Numbered from the stretch's first letter, positions 16,714 through 26,434 are shown. The stretch: 32,082 bases of DNA from Patescibacteria group bacterium (GCA_030917685.1 JAUPUG010000016.1:1-32082); one strand, 5' to 3'. The notes: generated from the sequence alone by a model not told the origin. Translations and numbers: made by a program.

Positions 16714-17898
16714 CTATCTTCTTAGCAATAGACTATTTCCATCTGACTCAAATGAAATTGTTCCATCAACATCAGTTCTCAGAACTTTTTCAAATTTTGG
16801 TTGATGATTTTTAAACTCAGTAATTGTATCCAAGACTTTCTTATGCGGATGCCCGTATCTATTTTCTTTACCCGCAGACACAACAGCAAACCGTGGTCCA
16901 ACCTCCAAAAGGAATTCTGGCGATGTCGAAGTCTTTGATCCATGATGTCCAAGTTTTAAGACGTCTGCACGAATATCAGAGTATTTTTTAATAATAAATT
17001 TCTCAACTTCTGATGGCACATCACCGGTCAACATAAAAGAAGTGCTTCCATGTGAAAGTTTTCCGACTACAGAATTTAAATTCGTTTCAGTGCTCAAACT
17101 TTTTAGACAGACATTCTTTTGAGGTTTAAGTTTAGTCCCAGTTTTTTTAGATTTAGAATTTTTGCTATTTTTTACATTTTTATTTTCAGGCTTATACTTC
17201 TCCTTTTTCGTACACTCTTGATACGCCTCAATTTGATAATCGAAATCTGGAAACAACACATCAAACCGAATATTATTTTTCTCATCAAGCACTACACTCA
17301 TGCCAGCAGTTAGAGTAACTTTATTCGTACTTTTTGTATTCTTTGCATCAACCAAATTTTCGGCTGATAAATTTTGACTGGCACTGTCAGCGGCGTCATT
17401 AACGACACTCATCAAATCAGCAAATAATTTTGTATCAGAGCCTAAACCAGAATATGCAAAAACTTGATACTGAAATTTTTCAATTGCTTTTTTCATTGAG
17501 CCAATGTGATCTGCATCAGCATGAGTTGCAAGCAATACATTGATTCGTCGATCAAACATACTTTTAAACTTTTGGACTTCGGCTATGACTTTTTCATTTT
17601 GAGGACCGCTATCAATGAGCATAGAATTTTTGTTGGGTGCAACAATATAGATTGCGTCACCTTGCCCAATATTTAAAAAGTGGACTTGGAGCAAGTTCTC
17701 AGATTTGTGATCACCACTGGACAGCACATCCAGTAGTTTGATATTTGTCAGAGACATTAAAACATAGACTGAGAAACTGAATGTGGCACTGGAAAATAGC
17801 ACAGATAAAATCACCAACTTTTGAAAGAATTGCTTGTGGTATACTTTGCCCATTATTAGGGTTAATGCTTTATTATAAATTGCGCGCATTTTGGACAT
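16714..17898 (-). CDS. ComEC C-terminal-type MBL-fold hydrolase with N-terminal TM
   Basis: 394 aa; VHFLNIGQGDAIYIVAPNKNSMLIDSGP, ATHADADHIGS, LKLGHHGSKTSTSPEFL. Confidence 0.85.
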   Translation of the reverse strand: MSKMRAIYNKALTLIMGKVYHKQFFQKLVILSVLFSSATFSFSVYVLMSLTNIKLLDVLSSGDHKSENLLQVHFLNIGQGDAIYIVAPNKNSMLIDSGPQNEKVIAEVQKFKSMFDRRINVLLATHADADHIGSMKKAIEKFQYQVFAYSGLGSDTKLFADLMSVVNDAADSASQNLSAENLVDAKNTKSTNKVTLTAGMSVVLDEKNNIRFDVLFPDFDYQIEAYQECTKKEKYKPENKNVKNSKNSKSKKTGTKLKPQKNVCLKSLSTETNLNSVVGKLSHGSTSFMLTGDVPSEVEKFIIKKYSDIRADVLKLGHHGSKTSTSPEFLLEVGPRFAVVSAGKENRYGHPHKKVLDTITEFKNHQPKFEKVLRTDVDGTISFESDGNSLLLRR

Positions 17899-17931
17899 CT
17901 TTTAAATAAGTATTAGTAACAATTTACACAC

Positions 17932-18549
17932 ATGACATTTACAGAAAAAAAATTCAACATACAGAAACTTGTGGATATCTCGGAAAACTCAATAACTGAG
18001 CACTTAAAACTGTATGCGGGTTACGTTAAACATTCGAACCTAATCATTGATAAGATTAATAGTTTGTCTGCTGACATGGATACTAACTCATACACTATCG
18101 GAGAGCTTCAGCGACGATTTGGTTTTGAATTTGATGGCATGAGAAACCACGAATATTATTTCGAGCAACTTGAGGGTGATGTAACTAGCACTGATAGAGC
18201 AATCGATTTGAATAGTGAGTTTGCAACGAAGATTACTGAGACTTTTGGATCCTTCGAATCATGGCTTGCTCGTTTCAAAGCACTTGCCATGACCCGAGGA
18301 ATTGGATGGGCAATCCTGTACTATGATCCTGAAACAGACAAAATTTTGAATGCTTGGATTGACGAACAACATCTCGGACATCTTACTTCTCTAAAAGTCA
18401 TTCTTGCATTAGACATGTGGGAGCACTCATATATGCTCGATTATGTACCGTCCGAAAAGAAAAAATACGTTGAAGCATTCTTTGCAAATCTCAATTGGAA
18501 GTGTGTCACAGAGCGTTTTTCAAAGGCTGTTTCACAAAAAAGTCAGTAA
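17932..18549 (+). CDS. Fe/Mn-family superoxide dismutase
   Basis: 205 aa; RNHEYYFEQL, GIGWAILYYD, WIDEQHLGH, LALDMWEHSYMLDY. Confidence 0.85.
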   Translation: MTFTEKKFNIQKLVDISENSITEHLKLYAGYVKHSNLIIDKINSLSADMDTNSYTIGELQRRFGFEFDGMRNHEYYFEQLEGDVTSTDRAIDLNSEFATKITETFGSFESWLARFKALAMTRGIGWAILYYDPETDKILNAWIDEQHLGHLTSLKVILALDMWEHSYMLDYVPSEKKKYVEAFFANLNWKCVTERFSKAVSQKSQ

Positions 18550-18691
18550 CAAGGTTCGACTCTCTCGTGCTGATTACCGTGGTTCGACTTTAGAAAATGA
18601 ATTGAGAGAGAAGTGGTCAGAATCATTCAAATCGACATCAAAATCGAACCAAGGAGTACCATTTCAGGACATAAGCACTCTCCGGTTCATA

Positions 18692-18731
18692 AAATACAAC
18701 CCCTTTCACGTGTTACACAGGGGTTGTATTT
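18692..18731. terminator. Bidirectional terminator between sod and comEC
   Basis: AAATACAACCCCT ... AGGGGTTGTATTT, 13-bp stem. Confidence 0.85.
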
Positions 18732-20278
18732 ATTTTAAGTAAGCCTGCTTTTGTATCATCATCCGTGTACTTTTTACTCACACTACTATTCACATTCGCA
18801 ATAGTTACTAGGAGAAATATAACAAAATATAAAATAGTGAAGGTTGAGGTAGAAATATTTGGGACTGTAATTGCAGAAAAAGGTAGCGATGCAAAGTAAC
18901 CAACGATAAGCAATTCGATTTTTAAGAACACATATGAAACAAAGGCTGGTAAGTATGCAATGGTCGGACTTATGAAACTGACCACACCTGTTAGAAACAC
19001 GAACAACATAGTGAAGGGAATCAAAGGTAGGACAGCAGTATTAGTCGGTAGTGCTACCATTGAAACAACTCCTGAGAATCTAATGATGAATGGAAGTGTA
19101 AAAATTTGAGTCGCAATACAGGTTGATATCAATGAAACGAGTCCTGATGGAACTTTTATGTTTGTCTTTTTTATAATCTTAATATTTCTGATTGTCTTTT
19201 TCAAAAATTCCTCTATCGGACTTGAAAGAAAAATAAGTCCGAGAGTCGCCATAAAACTCAATTGGAATGATGGATCATGCAGTAGTAATTTTGGATTATG
19301 AATGAGCATACAGCTACCCGCAACCATCAATGAAATGAACCCAGAATTTGTTCGCCCAGAAAGACGTGTGTAGATTCCAATGATGGACATAATGACTGAG
19401 CGATACACTGTTGCTCCACCACCGGTCATCATGCCGAATAAAATAATTCCGATTGAACCAAAAATCCCTCCCCACAGTTTTGGCAGGAATGAAAAACACT
19501 TACTTATTGCTTCTCCAATTATTGAAACGTTTGAGCCCGACAGAACTACAATATGGATGAGTCCAACTTTCTGAAATTGCTCTTGAAGTTCTTTATCAAG
19601 TGAACCCTTTCCAGATATGACCAAACCTGTTGCAAGGAATGCATATGGTGCGGGTAACACGTCTTCGATATTTTGCATAAAATTTTTCTTAACTTTATAC
19701 AAAAAGTGAGTTAGTTGATTTGCCTGATTTGTTGCAATAATTTGAACCTGTTCTATGTCAGCTAAATAAAAGATGTCGTCTTTTTGTAAAAAATATTCAT
19801 AGTCAAAATCCCGTCCATCTTTACCCTCAATGAGTTTTGGCTTTGAAAGTTTTGCAATGAATCTGATGTGATCGCCGTATGTGGGGTATTCAGAGTCGTC
19901 GAGTTTGGCGAGTCGAGCAATATCTTTTGGTGCACCGCTTCTTTCTTTGACTAAAATCTTTGCGTTGATATTACTCGCATCAGTTTTACTTGAAGAATTT
20001 TTGATTAAAACTTCATACCTCCAATATGTCATTTTATTTTCAGGGTCTGAAATAATAATCCCCTCAAGCTCGACTTTTTCATTTCTAAGAAATAGTTCTT
20101 TTAAAAACTCATTATCGAAGTCTGCATTTTGGTATCGTACAAAAATGAGAATGCACGCCAAAGCTGACATACATATGTATGCAAAAATTCTCTGCTTGCG
20201 TGACAGAGATGAGTGAGCAGATGAATGCTCCGGCGACAAAGCGATAGAGCTCCGTAAATTGTTCGATACTTTTTCCAT
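18713..20278 (-). CDS. comEC: ComEC/Rec2 competence-domain membrane protein lacking the MBL domain
   Basis: 521 aa; GLVISGKGSLDKELQEQFQKVGLIHIVVLSGSNVSIIG, GGATVYRSVIMSIIG; multiple TM segments. Confidence 0.87.
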   Translation of the reverse strand: MEKVSNNLRSSIALSPEHSSAHSSLSRKQRIFAYICMSALACILIFVRYQNADFDNEFLKELFLRNEKVELEGIIISDPENKMTYWRYEVLIKNSSSKTDASNINAKILVKERSGAPKDIARLAKLDDSEYPTYGDHIRFIAKLSKPKLIEGKDGRDFDYEYFLQKDDIFYLADIEQVQIIATNQANQLTHFLYKVKKNFMQNIEDVLPAPYAFLATGLVISGKGSLDKELQEQFQKVGLIHIVVLSGSNVSIIGEAISKCFSFLPKLWGGIFGSIGIILFGMMTGGGATVYRSVIMSIIGIYTRLSGRTNSGFISLMVAGSCMLIHNPKLLLHDPSFQLSFMATLGLIFLSSPIEEFLKKTIRNIKIIKKTNIKVPSGLVSLISTCIATQIFTLPFIIRFSGVVSMVALPTNTAVLPLIPFTMLFVFLTGVVSFISPTIAYLPAFVSYVFLKIELLIVGYFASLPFSAITVPNISTSTFTILYFVIFLLVTIANVNSSVSKKYTDDDTKAGLLKINTTPV

Positions 20279-20380
20279 TCACCAATCCTACTTATAGGGG
20301 TGAAATTTTCTATCAATTTTTTCTAAAATTCGCACAGTCTTTTAAGTGTGCATGTAGGAGCTTTCCAGAACCTTTAAAAA

Positions 20381-21187
20381 CTACGACTTCTTAAACTCTA
20401 CCTTTATCATATCTTCATCACTTTTTGAGATTGCTTTTTTGAAGCGAGCTTTACTCTTTCCTTTTACTCGGGCTTCACATTCTTTCCATGTGGCGTGAGT
20501 TTGGATATCACCATCTACCATACTTACATATGAAAAAGCAGTAGCACTTGATCCTGACTTTTTTCGAGCTTTAAGCTTATCTTTTGCATCTTGATTTACC
20601 GCATCCAAATTTAAAATATCTCTACCCTCCTCTGTTGCTTGATATGCAGAAAGTGATCCAGTGTAGAGTTTGAAATTCTGCACCGCGTTTGTATCATCGG
20701 CATATGTAGTAGCTATCACATCGCATCTTTCATTACCAAAAATTCCAGCATGACCTTCTATGAGGTTCCACTTTGAACGAATCTTGTATGTCGTCATGAA
20801 TGCATCGAGTTCCTCCCATAAATCCCTATTTTTCACATCTTCTTTTCCGCCTGCTGTAGTCCAATTATTCTTCTTCCACCCATGAATCCAAGCTGTAGCA
20901 CCCTGAAGAACATACTTTGAATCAACATAGAAATTAAATGTATACTGCCCGATCTCAAGTGCACTATAGTATCCAACAAAGTTTTTGATACCCTCAATCA
21001 CCGCTTTGAGCTCCATTCTGTTGTTTGTTGTAAGGTCTTCTCGCCCGCCGAGTTCATCTACACAAATTTCTCCATGTGCATTTGGATATATAGCGACCAC
21101 ACCGTATCCCCCACGTCCTGGATTACCTCGTGATGAACCGTCTGTGAATATGATGATGTCTTTATCTTTTATTGAGAGGGGTTTCAT
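20381..21187 (-). CDS. rnhA: Ribonuclease HI with C-terminal viroplasmin-like (hybrid-binding) domain; start trimmed from 21238
   Basis: IIIFTDGSSRGNPGRGGYG, TTNNRMELKAVIEG, YVDSKYV, NERCDVIA; C-terminal FSYVSMVDGDIQTHATWKECEARVKGKSKARFKKA. Confidence 0.87.
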   Translation of the reverse strand: MKPLSIKDKDIIIFTDGSSRGNPGRGGYGVVAIYPNAHGEICVDELGGREDLTTNNRMELKAVIEGIKNFVGYYSALEIGQYTFNFYVDSKYVLQGATAWIHGWKKNNWTTAGGKEDVKNRDLWEELDAFMTTYKIRSKWNLIEGHAGIFGNERCDVIATTYADDTNAVQNFKLYTGSLSAYQATEEGRDILNLDAVNQDAKDKLKARKKSGSSATAFSYVSMVDGDIQTHATWKECEARVKGKSKARFKKAISKSDEDMIKVEFKKS

Positions 21188-21257
21188 TTGATTTGGTGTA
21201 TATAATAACATATGACGCATATACACTATGGGTAACACTAAATATTAATTGAATTTT

Positions 21258-21313
21258 AAAACAGAAAACCCGCCTTTCGACGAGCTTCTGTTTTAGTTGC
21301 TTGTTGAGGCGGG
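21258..21313 (-). terminator. Terminator/attenuator-like interleaved inverted repeats
   Basis: CCCGCCT 21269-21275/AGGCGGG 21307-21313 crossed with AAAACAGAA 21258-21266/TTCTGTTTT 21286-21294. Confidence 0.65.
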
Positions 21314-21325
21314 CTTTAGATATGA

Positions 21326-21739
21326 TTAATTGGGTTTTTCGGTCCCGATGATATTAATCATCCATTGGGGAATTCGACAGAGGCGTTGTGTTTCAACAGA
21401 TACAAGTGGCATTACCCAACTCATTTCTGTTGCAATTTTATCTTCTTTGTAAAAGATACAATGGAACTCAAGACTCGTAGGCCTAGAAATCCACATCGTG
21501 AGTCGAACGTCGAGTACATCTCCTAGCCGCAGTTGACTGCGGTAAAATACGTCTTTTACATTCTGCATTACAAAGAAAAGTTTATACTTCTCTTTCATTA
21601 CTTCTAACCCGATTCCGAGTTGATTTCTGAAAGCAAGATGAACTTCCTGTGCCATTGCAAGTTGAGCAAGCCAATTTGCATGATCCCCCTTATCAAGGTG
21701 CTTCGCCTCAACCCTGATCTGGGTTGAGTGTATTTTCAT
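21326..21739 (-). CDS. Hotdog-fold thioesterase-like protein (4HBT/YbgC type)
   Basis: 137 aa; DKGDHANWLAQLAMAQEVHLAF...QLRLGDVLDVRLTM. Confidence 0.65.
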   Translation of the reverse strand: MKIHSTQIRVEAKHLDKGDHANWLAQLAMAQEVHLAFRNQLGIGLEVMKEKYKLFFVMQNVKDVFYRSQLRLGDVLDVRLTMWISRPTSLEFHCIFYKEDKIATEMSWVMPLVSVETQRLCRIPQWMINIIGTEKPN

Positions 21740-21816
21740 AGAATCTTAAAGTAACACATATCCCGTTAAATACAAGGTTGGAGAAATCAACCCTATATCA
21801 AAGGCAAATTATATTT

Positions 21817-23607
21817 TTAAACCACATCAACAATCCGCAACCTATACTCTGGATAATTTTTAAACATCGACTTCTCCATATGCACCACCAAATCAGCTAA
21901 TTCACCTATCTTGAGCTTTTCTTCTATAGCTTTATCCTCCTTTGCAAAAAACTTAATAGCCTTTGTCTCATCCCCTGTCAAAGTATCTTGCAGGCGTAGC
22001 TCTACATGTTCTTTTGTCTTACCAAAAAATTTAATATCAAGCACCATCACACCTTGCATCATAAAAAGTGGCTTTGGATTTGATTCACCATATGGACCAA
22101 CTTTTTCTATAACAGACCAAATATTGCGACCCACCTCCCCAGCACTGAGAACTTTATCTACCAGTATCTCACCCAAAATCTGCTCTGCTGGATCACCACT
22201 AACATCTGACATATCGCTATTAGAAGAAACTTCTCCCAACCTCTTGTATGCTTCCAAAATCTTTTCTTCGAATGTATGGATTTTATCAGATGCTATAGAA
22301 TATCCGCCTGCCGCAACATGCCCTCCAAGATTTAAAAATAATCCATCAGTCTCTGGTACCTCTCGCATAATCTTCACCACATCAAATCCGTCCGGTGCAC
22401 GACATGAACCTTTGATGGTTTCATCTTCTCCTCTCCCCCATAAAAATACAGGCTTTCCATAATCACGCACAATGTTTGTAGCAACAAGACCAAGCACTGG
22501 TGGTTGCCAATCTGGATTACCAACAACGATAATATCTTTATCCTGCAGTCCTCGCTCCTCAATACTTTTCTTTATAGCTTTCACCAAATGTGCCACTCTT
22601 GTTTTTCGTTCTGTATTTAAATTATTGAGATGCTCAACAAGTCGATCCGCTTCCGCATCATCAGTAGTCGCCAACAAATGGAATGCATCCATTGGGCTTG
22701 CCATACGTGACGCTGCATTGATACGCGGAGTAATCATGAACGCTATATCCTCTTCGGTCATGTGTGCAGGATTCATTTTTAAAGATTTGAAAAGTTTGAT
22801 GAGGCCAAGGCGAGGCGTCTTCCTCAAAACCATGAGTCCAAAATATGCAAATATTCTATTTTCACCGCGAAGCGGTACCATATCAGAAAGTGTTGCAAGA
22901 CCAACCATATCAAGAAGCCATTTTTCCCAGCCTTCTTTTATTTCGGGAAAGTTCGCAAATTTTTCGTCACTATTTTTCTGCCCATCGCGAATTGTCTGAG
23001 ACAAAGCCTGCACAACTTTATATATCACCCCCGAACCACAAAGCATTTTCTCTGGATATTGGCAGTCTGATTGTTTTGGATTGATAATTGCAAAAGCATC
23101 TGGCAAAACCGCACCCGGTGTATGGTGGTCTGTGATAATGAGGTCGACGCCGAGACCCTCTGGTGTTTTCTGTGTCTTAATCCATGCCGAGTTTTCTATC
23201 TCCGCAATTCCACAATCTATTGAAATAATAAGAGTGGCGCCCTGAGCGATGATTTGTTCGAGAGCCGGTCTATGAATTCCAAACCCTTCTATATGCCTAT
23301 CAGGAATATAGTGGAATGTATTTGTATATGAAATTTTCTTAAAGAAATCATGAAGAACTACAGCTCCTGGAATACCATCAGCATCAAAGTCACTGTATAT
23401 GCAGATTTTTTCTCCATCAGCGACAGCACGCAAAATCCTCTCCACAACTTTCTGCATATCTTTGAGAAGAAATGGGGCATGAGTGCCAAGGTCATAGTTT
23501 GGAGATAGAAATGCAGTCTTTTCTGTCGGGTCTGTAATACCTCGAGAGTGGAGTAAATGATCGAGAAGAGAATCACCTTGAAGTGGTCGGAGTTTGTAGG
23601 TGGGCAT
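21817..23607 (-). CDS. recJ: Single-stranded-DNA exonuclease RecJ
   Basis: ICIYSDFDADGIPGAVVL, ISIDCGIAEIE, LIITDHHTPG, GHVAAGGYSI; start trimmed from 23661 to MPTYKLRPLQG. Confidence 0.93.
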   Translation of the reverse strand: MPTYKLRPLQGDSLLDHLLHSRGITDPTEKTAFLSPNYDLGTHAPFLLKDMQKVVERILRAVADGEKICIYSDFDADGIPGAVVLHDFFKKISYTNTFHYIPDRHIEGFGIHRPALEQIIAQGATLIISIDCGIAEIENSAWIKTQKTPEGLGVDLIITDHHTPGAVLPDAFAIINPKQSDCQYPEKMLCGSGVIYKVVQALSQTIRDGQKNSDEKFANFPEIKEGWEKWLLDMVGLATLSDMVPLRGENRIFAYFGLMVLRKTPRLGLIKLFKSLKMNPAHMTEEDIAFMITPRINAASRMASPMDAFHLLATTDDAEADRLVEHLNNLNTERKTRVAHLVKAIKKSIEERGLQDKDIIVVGNPDWQPPVLGLVATNIVRDYGKPVFLWGRGEDETIKGSCRAPDGFDVVKIMREVPETDGLFLNLGGHVAAGGYSIASDKIHTFEEKILEAYKRLGEVSSNSDMSDVSGDPAEQILGEILVDKVLSAGEVGRNIWSVIEKVGPYGESNPKPLFMMQGVMVLDIKFFGKTKEHVELRLQDTLTGDETKAIKFFAKEDKAIEEKLKIGELADLVVHMEKSMFKNYPEYRLRIVDVV

Positions 23608-23685
23608 ATGTATGGAAAGTGTAACAGAAATTAACCAATCAATCTGCTTTCTAACTTTCAAATTTTGTCATACAATACCAACCAT

Positions 23686-24144
23686 ATGACACACTCAACC
23701 AATACAGACCAAGAATCATGCATTTTTTGTAAAATAGTGGCGGGAGAAATCTCTGCAAACAAAGTATACGAAGACGATGAAACAATCGCCTTTCTCGATA
23801 TTCAACCAGTAAATCCTGGTCACACACTCGTTATCCCTAAAGATCATTTTGAAAATATCTATACAACTCCAGTTATGACTTGGATTCGTGTGCAAATGAC
23901 AGTACAAAAAATTGCTTTGGCTGTAAAAAACGCTACAGGTGCCGATGGTATAAACGTTCACATGAACAATGAATCAGCCGCTGGGCAAATAGTTCCACAT
24001 ACCCATATTCATATTATCCCTCGATACAATGACGATGGCTTTGTACACTGGCCTCACAATGTATACAAAGACGCTGAGGAAGCTACATCTATCGCGGACA
24101 AAATCTCAACTGAGCTAGAGATTGACGTTGAACCAGCGGTTTAG
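23686..24144 (+). CDS. HIT family protein
   Basis: CIFCKIVAGEISANKVYEDDETIAFLDIQPVNPGHTLVIPK; HTHIHIIPR catalytic triad. Confidence 0.93.
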   Translation: MTHSTNTDQESCIFCKIVAGEISANKVYEDDETIAFLDIQPVNPGHTLVIPKDHFENIYTTPVMTWIRVQMTVQKIALAVKNATGADGINVHMNNESAAGQIVPHTHIHIIPRYNDDGFVHWPHNVYKDAEEATSIADKISTELEIDVEPAV

Positions 24145-24177
24145 AAGACTTTTAACAAGATTATTTCTAATTGTCTC

Positions 24178-24211
24178 AAAAAAATAACCTCCGTCGTGGA
24201 GGCTATTTTTT
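24178..24211. terminator. Bidirectional terminator between hit and pgk
   Basis: AAAAAATAACCTCC-GTCGT-GGAGGCTATTTTTT. Confidence 0.82.
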
Positions 24212-24223
24212 ATCTATCTCTAT

Positions 24224-25444
24224 TTACTCCCTCAAAACCTCTACCCCTGGCAAACTTTCATTAAGTAGATATTCAAGCATTGCTCCTCCTCCAGTCGAGA
24301 TAAACATAGCATCGTTACCCTTATCTGACTGATCTTCAAGTCCAAGCTCTATCATTGCGGCCGTAGTGTCTCCTCCCCCGAGTACTGCTCGTACTGGTGC
24401 GTCAAGACGGCTGCAAGCCATAGACACAAGCTTTGCCATCTCTATAGTCTGGTCTTTAAAACCTTTTTCATAATTACCCATTGGTCCATTCCAAAGAATA
24501 AATTTTGCATTTTGAATCACTTCAGTCAACTTTGTATTCATTGAAGGTCCTACATCCATTATCATATCTTCATCACCAACTTCACTAATTAATTTAGTAG
24601 AAGTTCTAATAGTTCCATCTGGAAGAATTCCACTAACAATTACATCATCTGGAATTATAAGTTTTGGATTTTCGATAATTGGAGTGAAATCAATCTTTGC
24701 ACCTGCGGTATCTACACCACTAGAAACAAGAGATTTTCCAACATTGTATCCTTTTGCTTTGAGAATATCGTTAAGTAACGCTCCTCCAAGAAGAATTGAA
24801 TCAGCTTGTGCGAATTTTTGGATAAGAGGAAGCTTTGTTTCAAACTTCGCACCACCAAGGATAAATACAAATGGATGAGGTGCATTAAAAGTAACTTTAA
24901 GGTGATCTAATTCATTCATCAATTGAATACCTGCATACCGAGCATTAGGAAACAGTGCGGGTAGACCAACCACTGAGGCGTGCGCTCGGTGTGAGACAGC
25001 AAAAGCATCGTTTACATATATATCTGCGTAAGAAGCAAGCAACTTCGCGAATTCAATATCATTACTTTTTTCTCGTGCATCTATACGAAGGTTCTCAATC
25101 AAAGTAATTTCTCCATCTTTCATATTAGCTATAGTACTAGCTGCATCTTCAGATTGAAAATCACTTACAAATGTGACCACTCCACACTCTTTTGTATATG
25201 TTTCGTTGATGTATTCACATACCGGCTTCAATCCTGTACCGTCCTTACTCTCTATGTGAGAGATCAAAATAACCCGCGCTCCTGCATCACGCAGAAATTG
25301 GATAGTTGGAAGCGTTTTTCGCACTCGCAAATCATCCATTATTTTTCCTTCGAATACCTGTACATTAAAATCGCATCTTACAATTACTCTCTTCCCTTTC
25401 AATTCTGTTGTTGGCACACTTGTGATTGATTTGATTTCGCTCAT
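24224..25444 (-). CDS. pgk: Phosphoglycerate kinase
   Basis: GKRVIVRCDFNVQVFEGKIMDDLRVRKTLPTI, AVSHRAHASVVGL, GGGDTTAAM; likely start MSEIKS. Confidence 0.95.
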   Translation of the reverse strand: MSEIKSITSVPTTELKGKRVIVRCDFNVQVFEGKIMDDLRVRKTLPTIQFLRDAGARVILISHIESKDGTGLKPVCEYINETYTKECGVVTFVSDFQSEDAASTIANMKDGEITLIENLRIDAREKSNDIEFAKLLASYADIYVNDAFAVSHRAHASVVGLPALFPNARYAGIQLMNELDHLKVTFNAPHPFVFILGGAKFETKLPLIQKFAQADSILLGGALLNDILKAKGYNVGKSLVSSGVDTAGAKIDFTPIIENPKLIIPDDVIVSGILPDGTIRTSTKLISEVGDEDMIMDVGPSMNTKLTEVIQNAKFILWNGPMGNYEKGFKDQTIEMAKLVSMACSRLDAPVRAVLGGGDTTAAMIELGLEDQSDKGNDAMFISTGGGAMLEYLLNESLPGVEVLRE

Positions 25445-25485
25445 GGATTTTGGCACTTTATGCAATTTATTTGCTACGTATATAA

Positions 25486-26418
25486 TTATTTTCCTCGGAT
25501 AGTTCGAGTGCTCTTACTTTCTTTAGCTTTTTTTAATGTTTTCTTGAGCTCTTTTGTGTTATGTGTCTTCTCTGCTTTGTTGATAGCATAGAAAATATCC
25601 TTAAAACTAGCAGCCTCCCAACTTGCTCTACCAATAAGTAGTCCATCAACTTGGCCGTTTATGAGAATATCTTCAGCATTTTCACTTGTAACCGATCCTC
25701 CATACAATACCTTTGTCATAGAAGAGATGGTGTCACCCCAAGTCTCTTTGAGAAACTTCTTGATATACACAACCATTTGATGTAAATCGTGGGATGTAAT
25801 TGCAATATTATTCTTATTTCCAATAGCCCATACTGGTTCATACGCAATGATAACTTTATGAAAATCTGACCTCGATACATGCGTTAGGGCTTCTTTAAGC
25901 TGAGATTTAATGACCTCAAGGTATCCAGCATCAGCGTCTCGCTCTTTTTCTCCAACACATACAATAACCTGAGCGTGTGTCTTTAGTACCTGCTGAACTT
26001 TGAGAGCAATAGTTTGACCCGTATCACCGAGAGCTCTCCGCTCTGAATGACCTACTATAATATACTCCGCGCCACTACTAGTAAGCATCTTTGCACCAAC
26101 CTCACCTGTCTTTGATCCACCTTCTTCATATACCGAGACATCTTGTGCTCCAACGCTGACCAATCCAGCTTTTTTAGGCTTATTTGCAGCCGCAACTGAA
26201 AGCGTACCCATCGCTCGTGCACCCGTGAGAAATGATTTTCCAAAAGCAATCTCCGAGAGTGGAGCTATAAATGGAAATGGAGGACAAATAACAACGTCTA
26301 AATCCTTATATGAAAGGGCTGCTTTCTTGATTTCTGAGAACTTCTTTCGTGCTTCCCCTAGGGTGCTAGGTGTCATTTTCCAATTTCCAACGAGCAATGG
26401 TTTTTTATTTTTCTTCAT
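25486..26418 (-). CDS. tpiA: Triosephosphate isomerase
   Basis: LLVGNWKMTP, IIVGHSERRALGDT, IIAYEPVWAIG, LYGGSVTSENAEDIL; start trimmed from 26460 to MKKNKKPLL. Confidence 0.95.
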   Translation of the reverse strand: MKKNKKPLLVGNWKMTPSTLGEARKKFSEIKKAALSYKDLDVVICPPFPFIAPLSEIAFGKSFLTGARAMGTLSVAAANKPKKAGLVSVGAQDVSVYEEGGSKTGEVGAKMLTSSGAEYIIVGHSERRALGDTGQTIALKVQQVLKTHAQVIVCVGEKERDADAGYLEVIKSQLKEALTHVSRSDFHKVIIAYEPVWAIGNKNNIAITSHDLHQMVVYIKKFLKETWGDTISSMTKVLYGGSVTSENAEDILINGQVDGLLIGRASWEAASFKDIFYAINKAEKTHNTKELKKTLKKAKESKSTRTIRGK

Positions 26419-26425
26419 ACAGATG

Positions 26426-26434
26426 AGTATACCA
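26426..26434 (-). promoter_or_regulatory. Extended -10 promoter element for tpiA
   Basis: Minus strand TGGTATACT ending 7 nt before the ATG at 26418. Confidence 0.6.

Noticed and set aside
18553-18589. Two GGTTCGACT copies resembling tRNA T-loops after sod
   Set aside because: Flanking bases do not form a T-stem, acceptor stem or anticodon arm; treated as a short direct repeat.
18443-18742. 99-aa plus ORF overlapping the sod 3' end and terminator
   Set aside because: Runs through the sod coding end and the bidirectional terminator; low-complexity composition.
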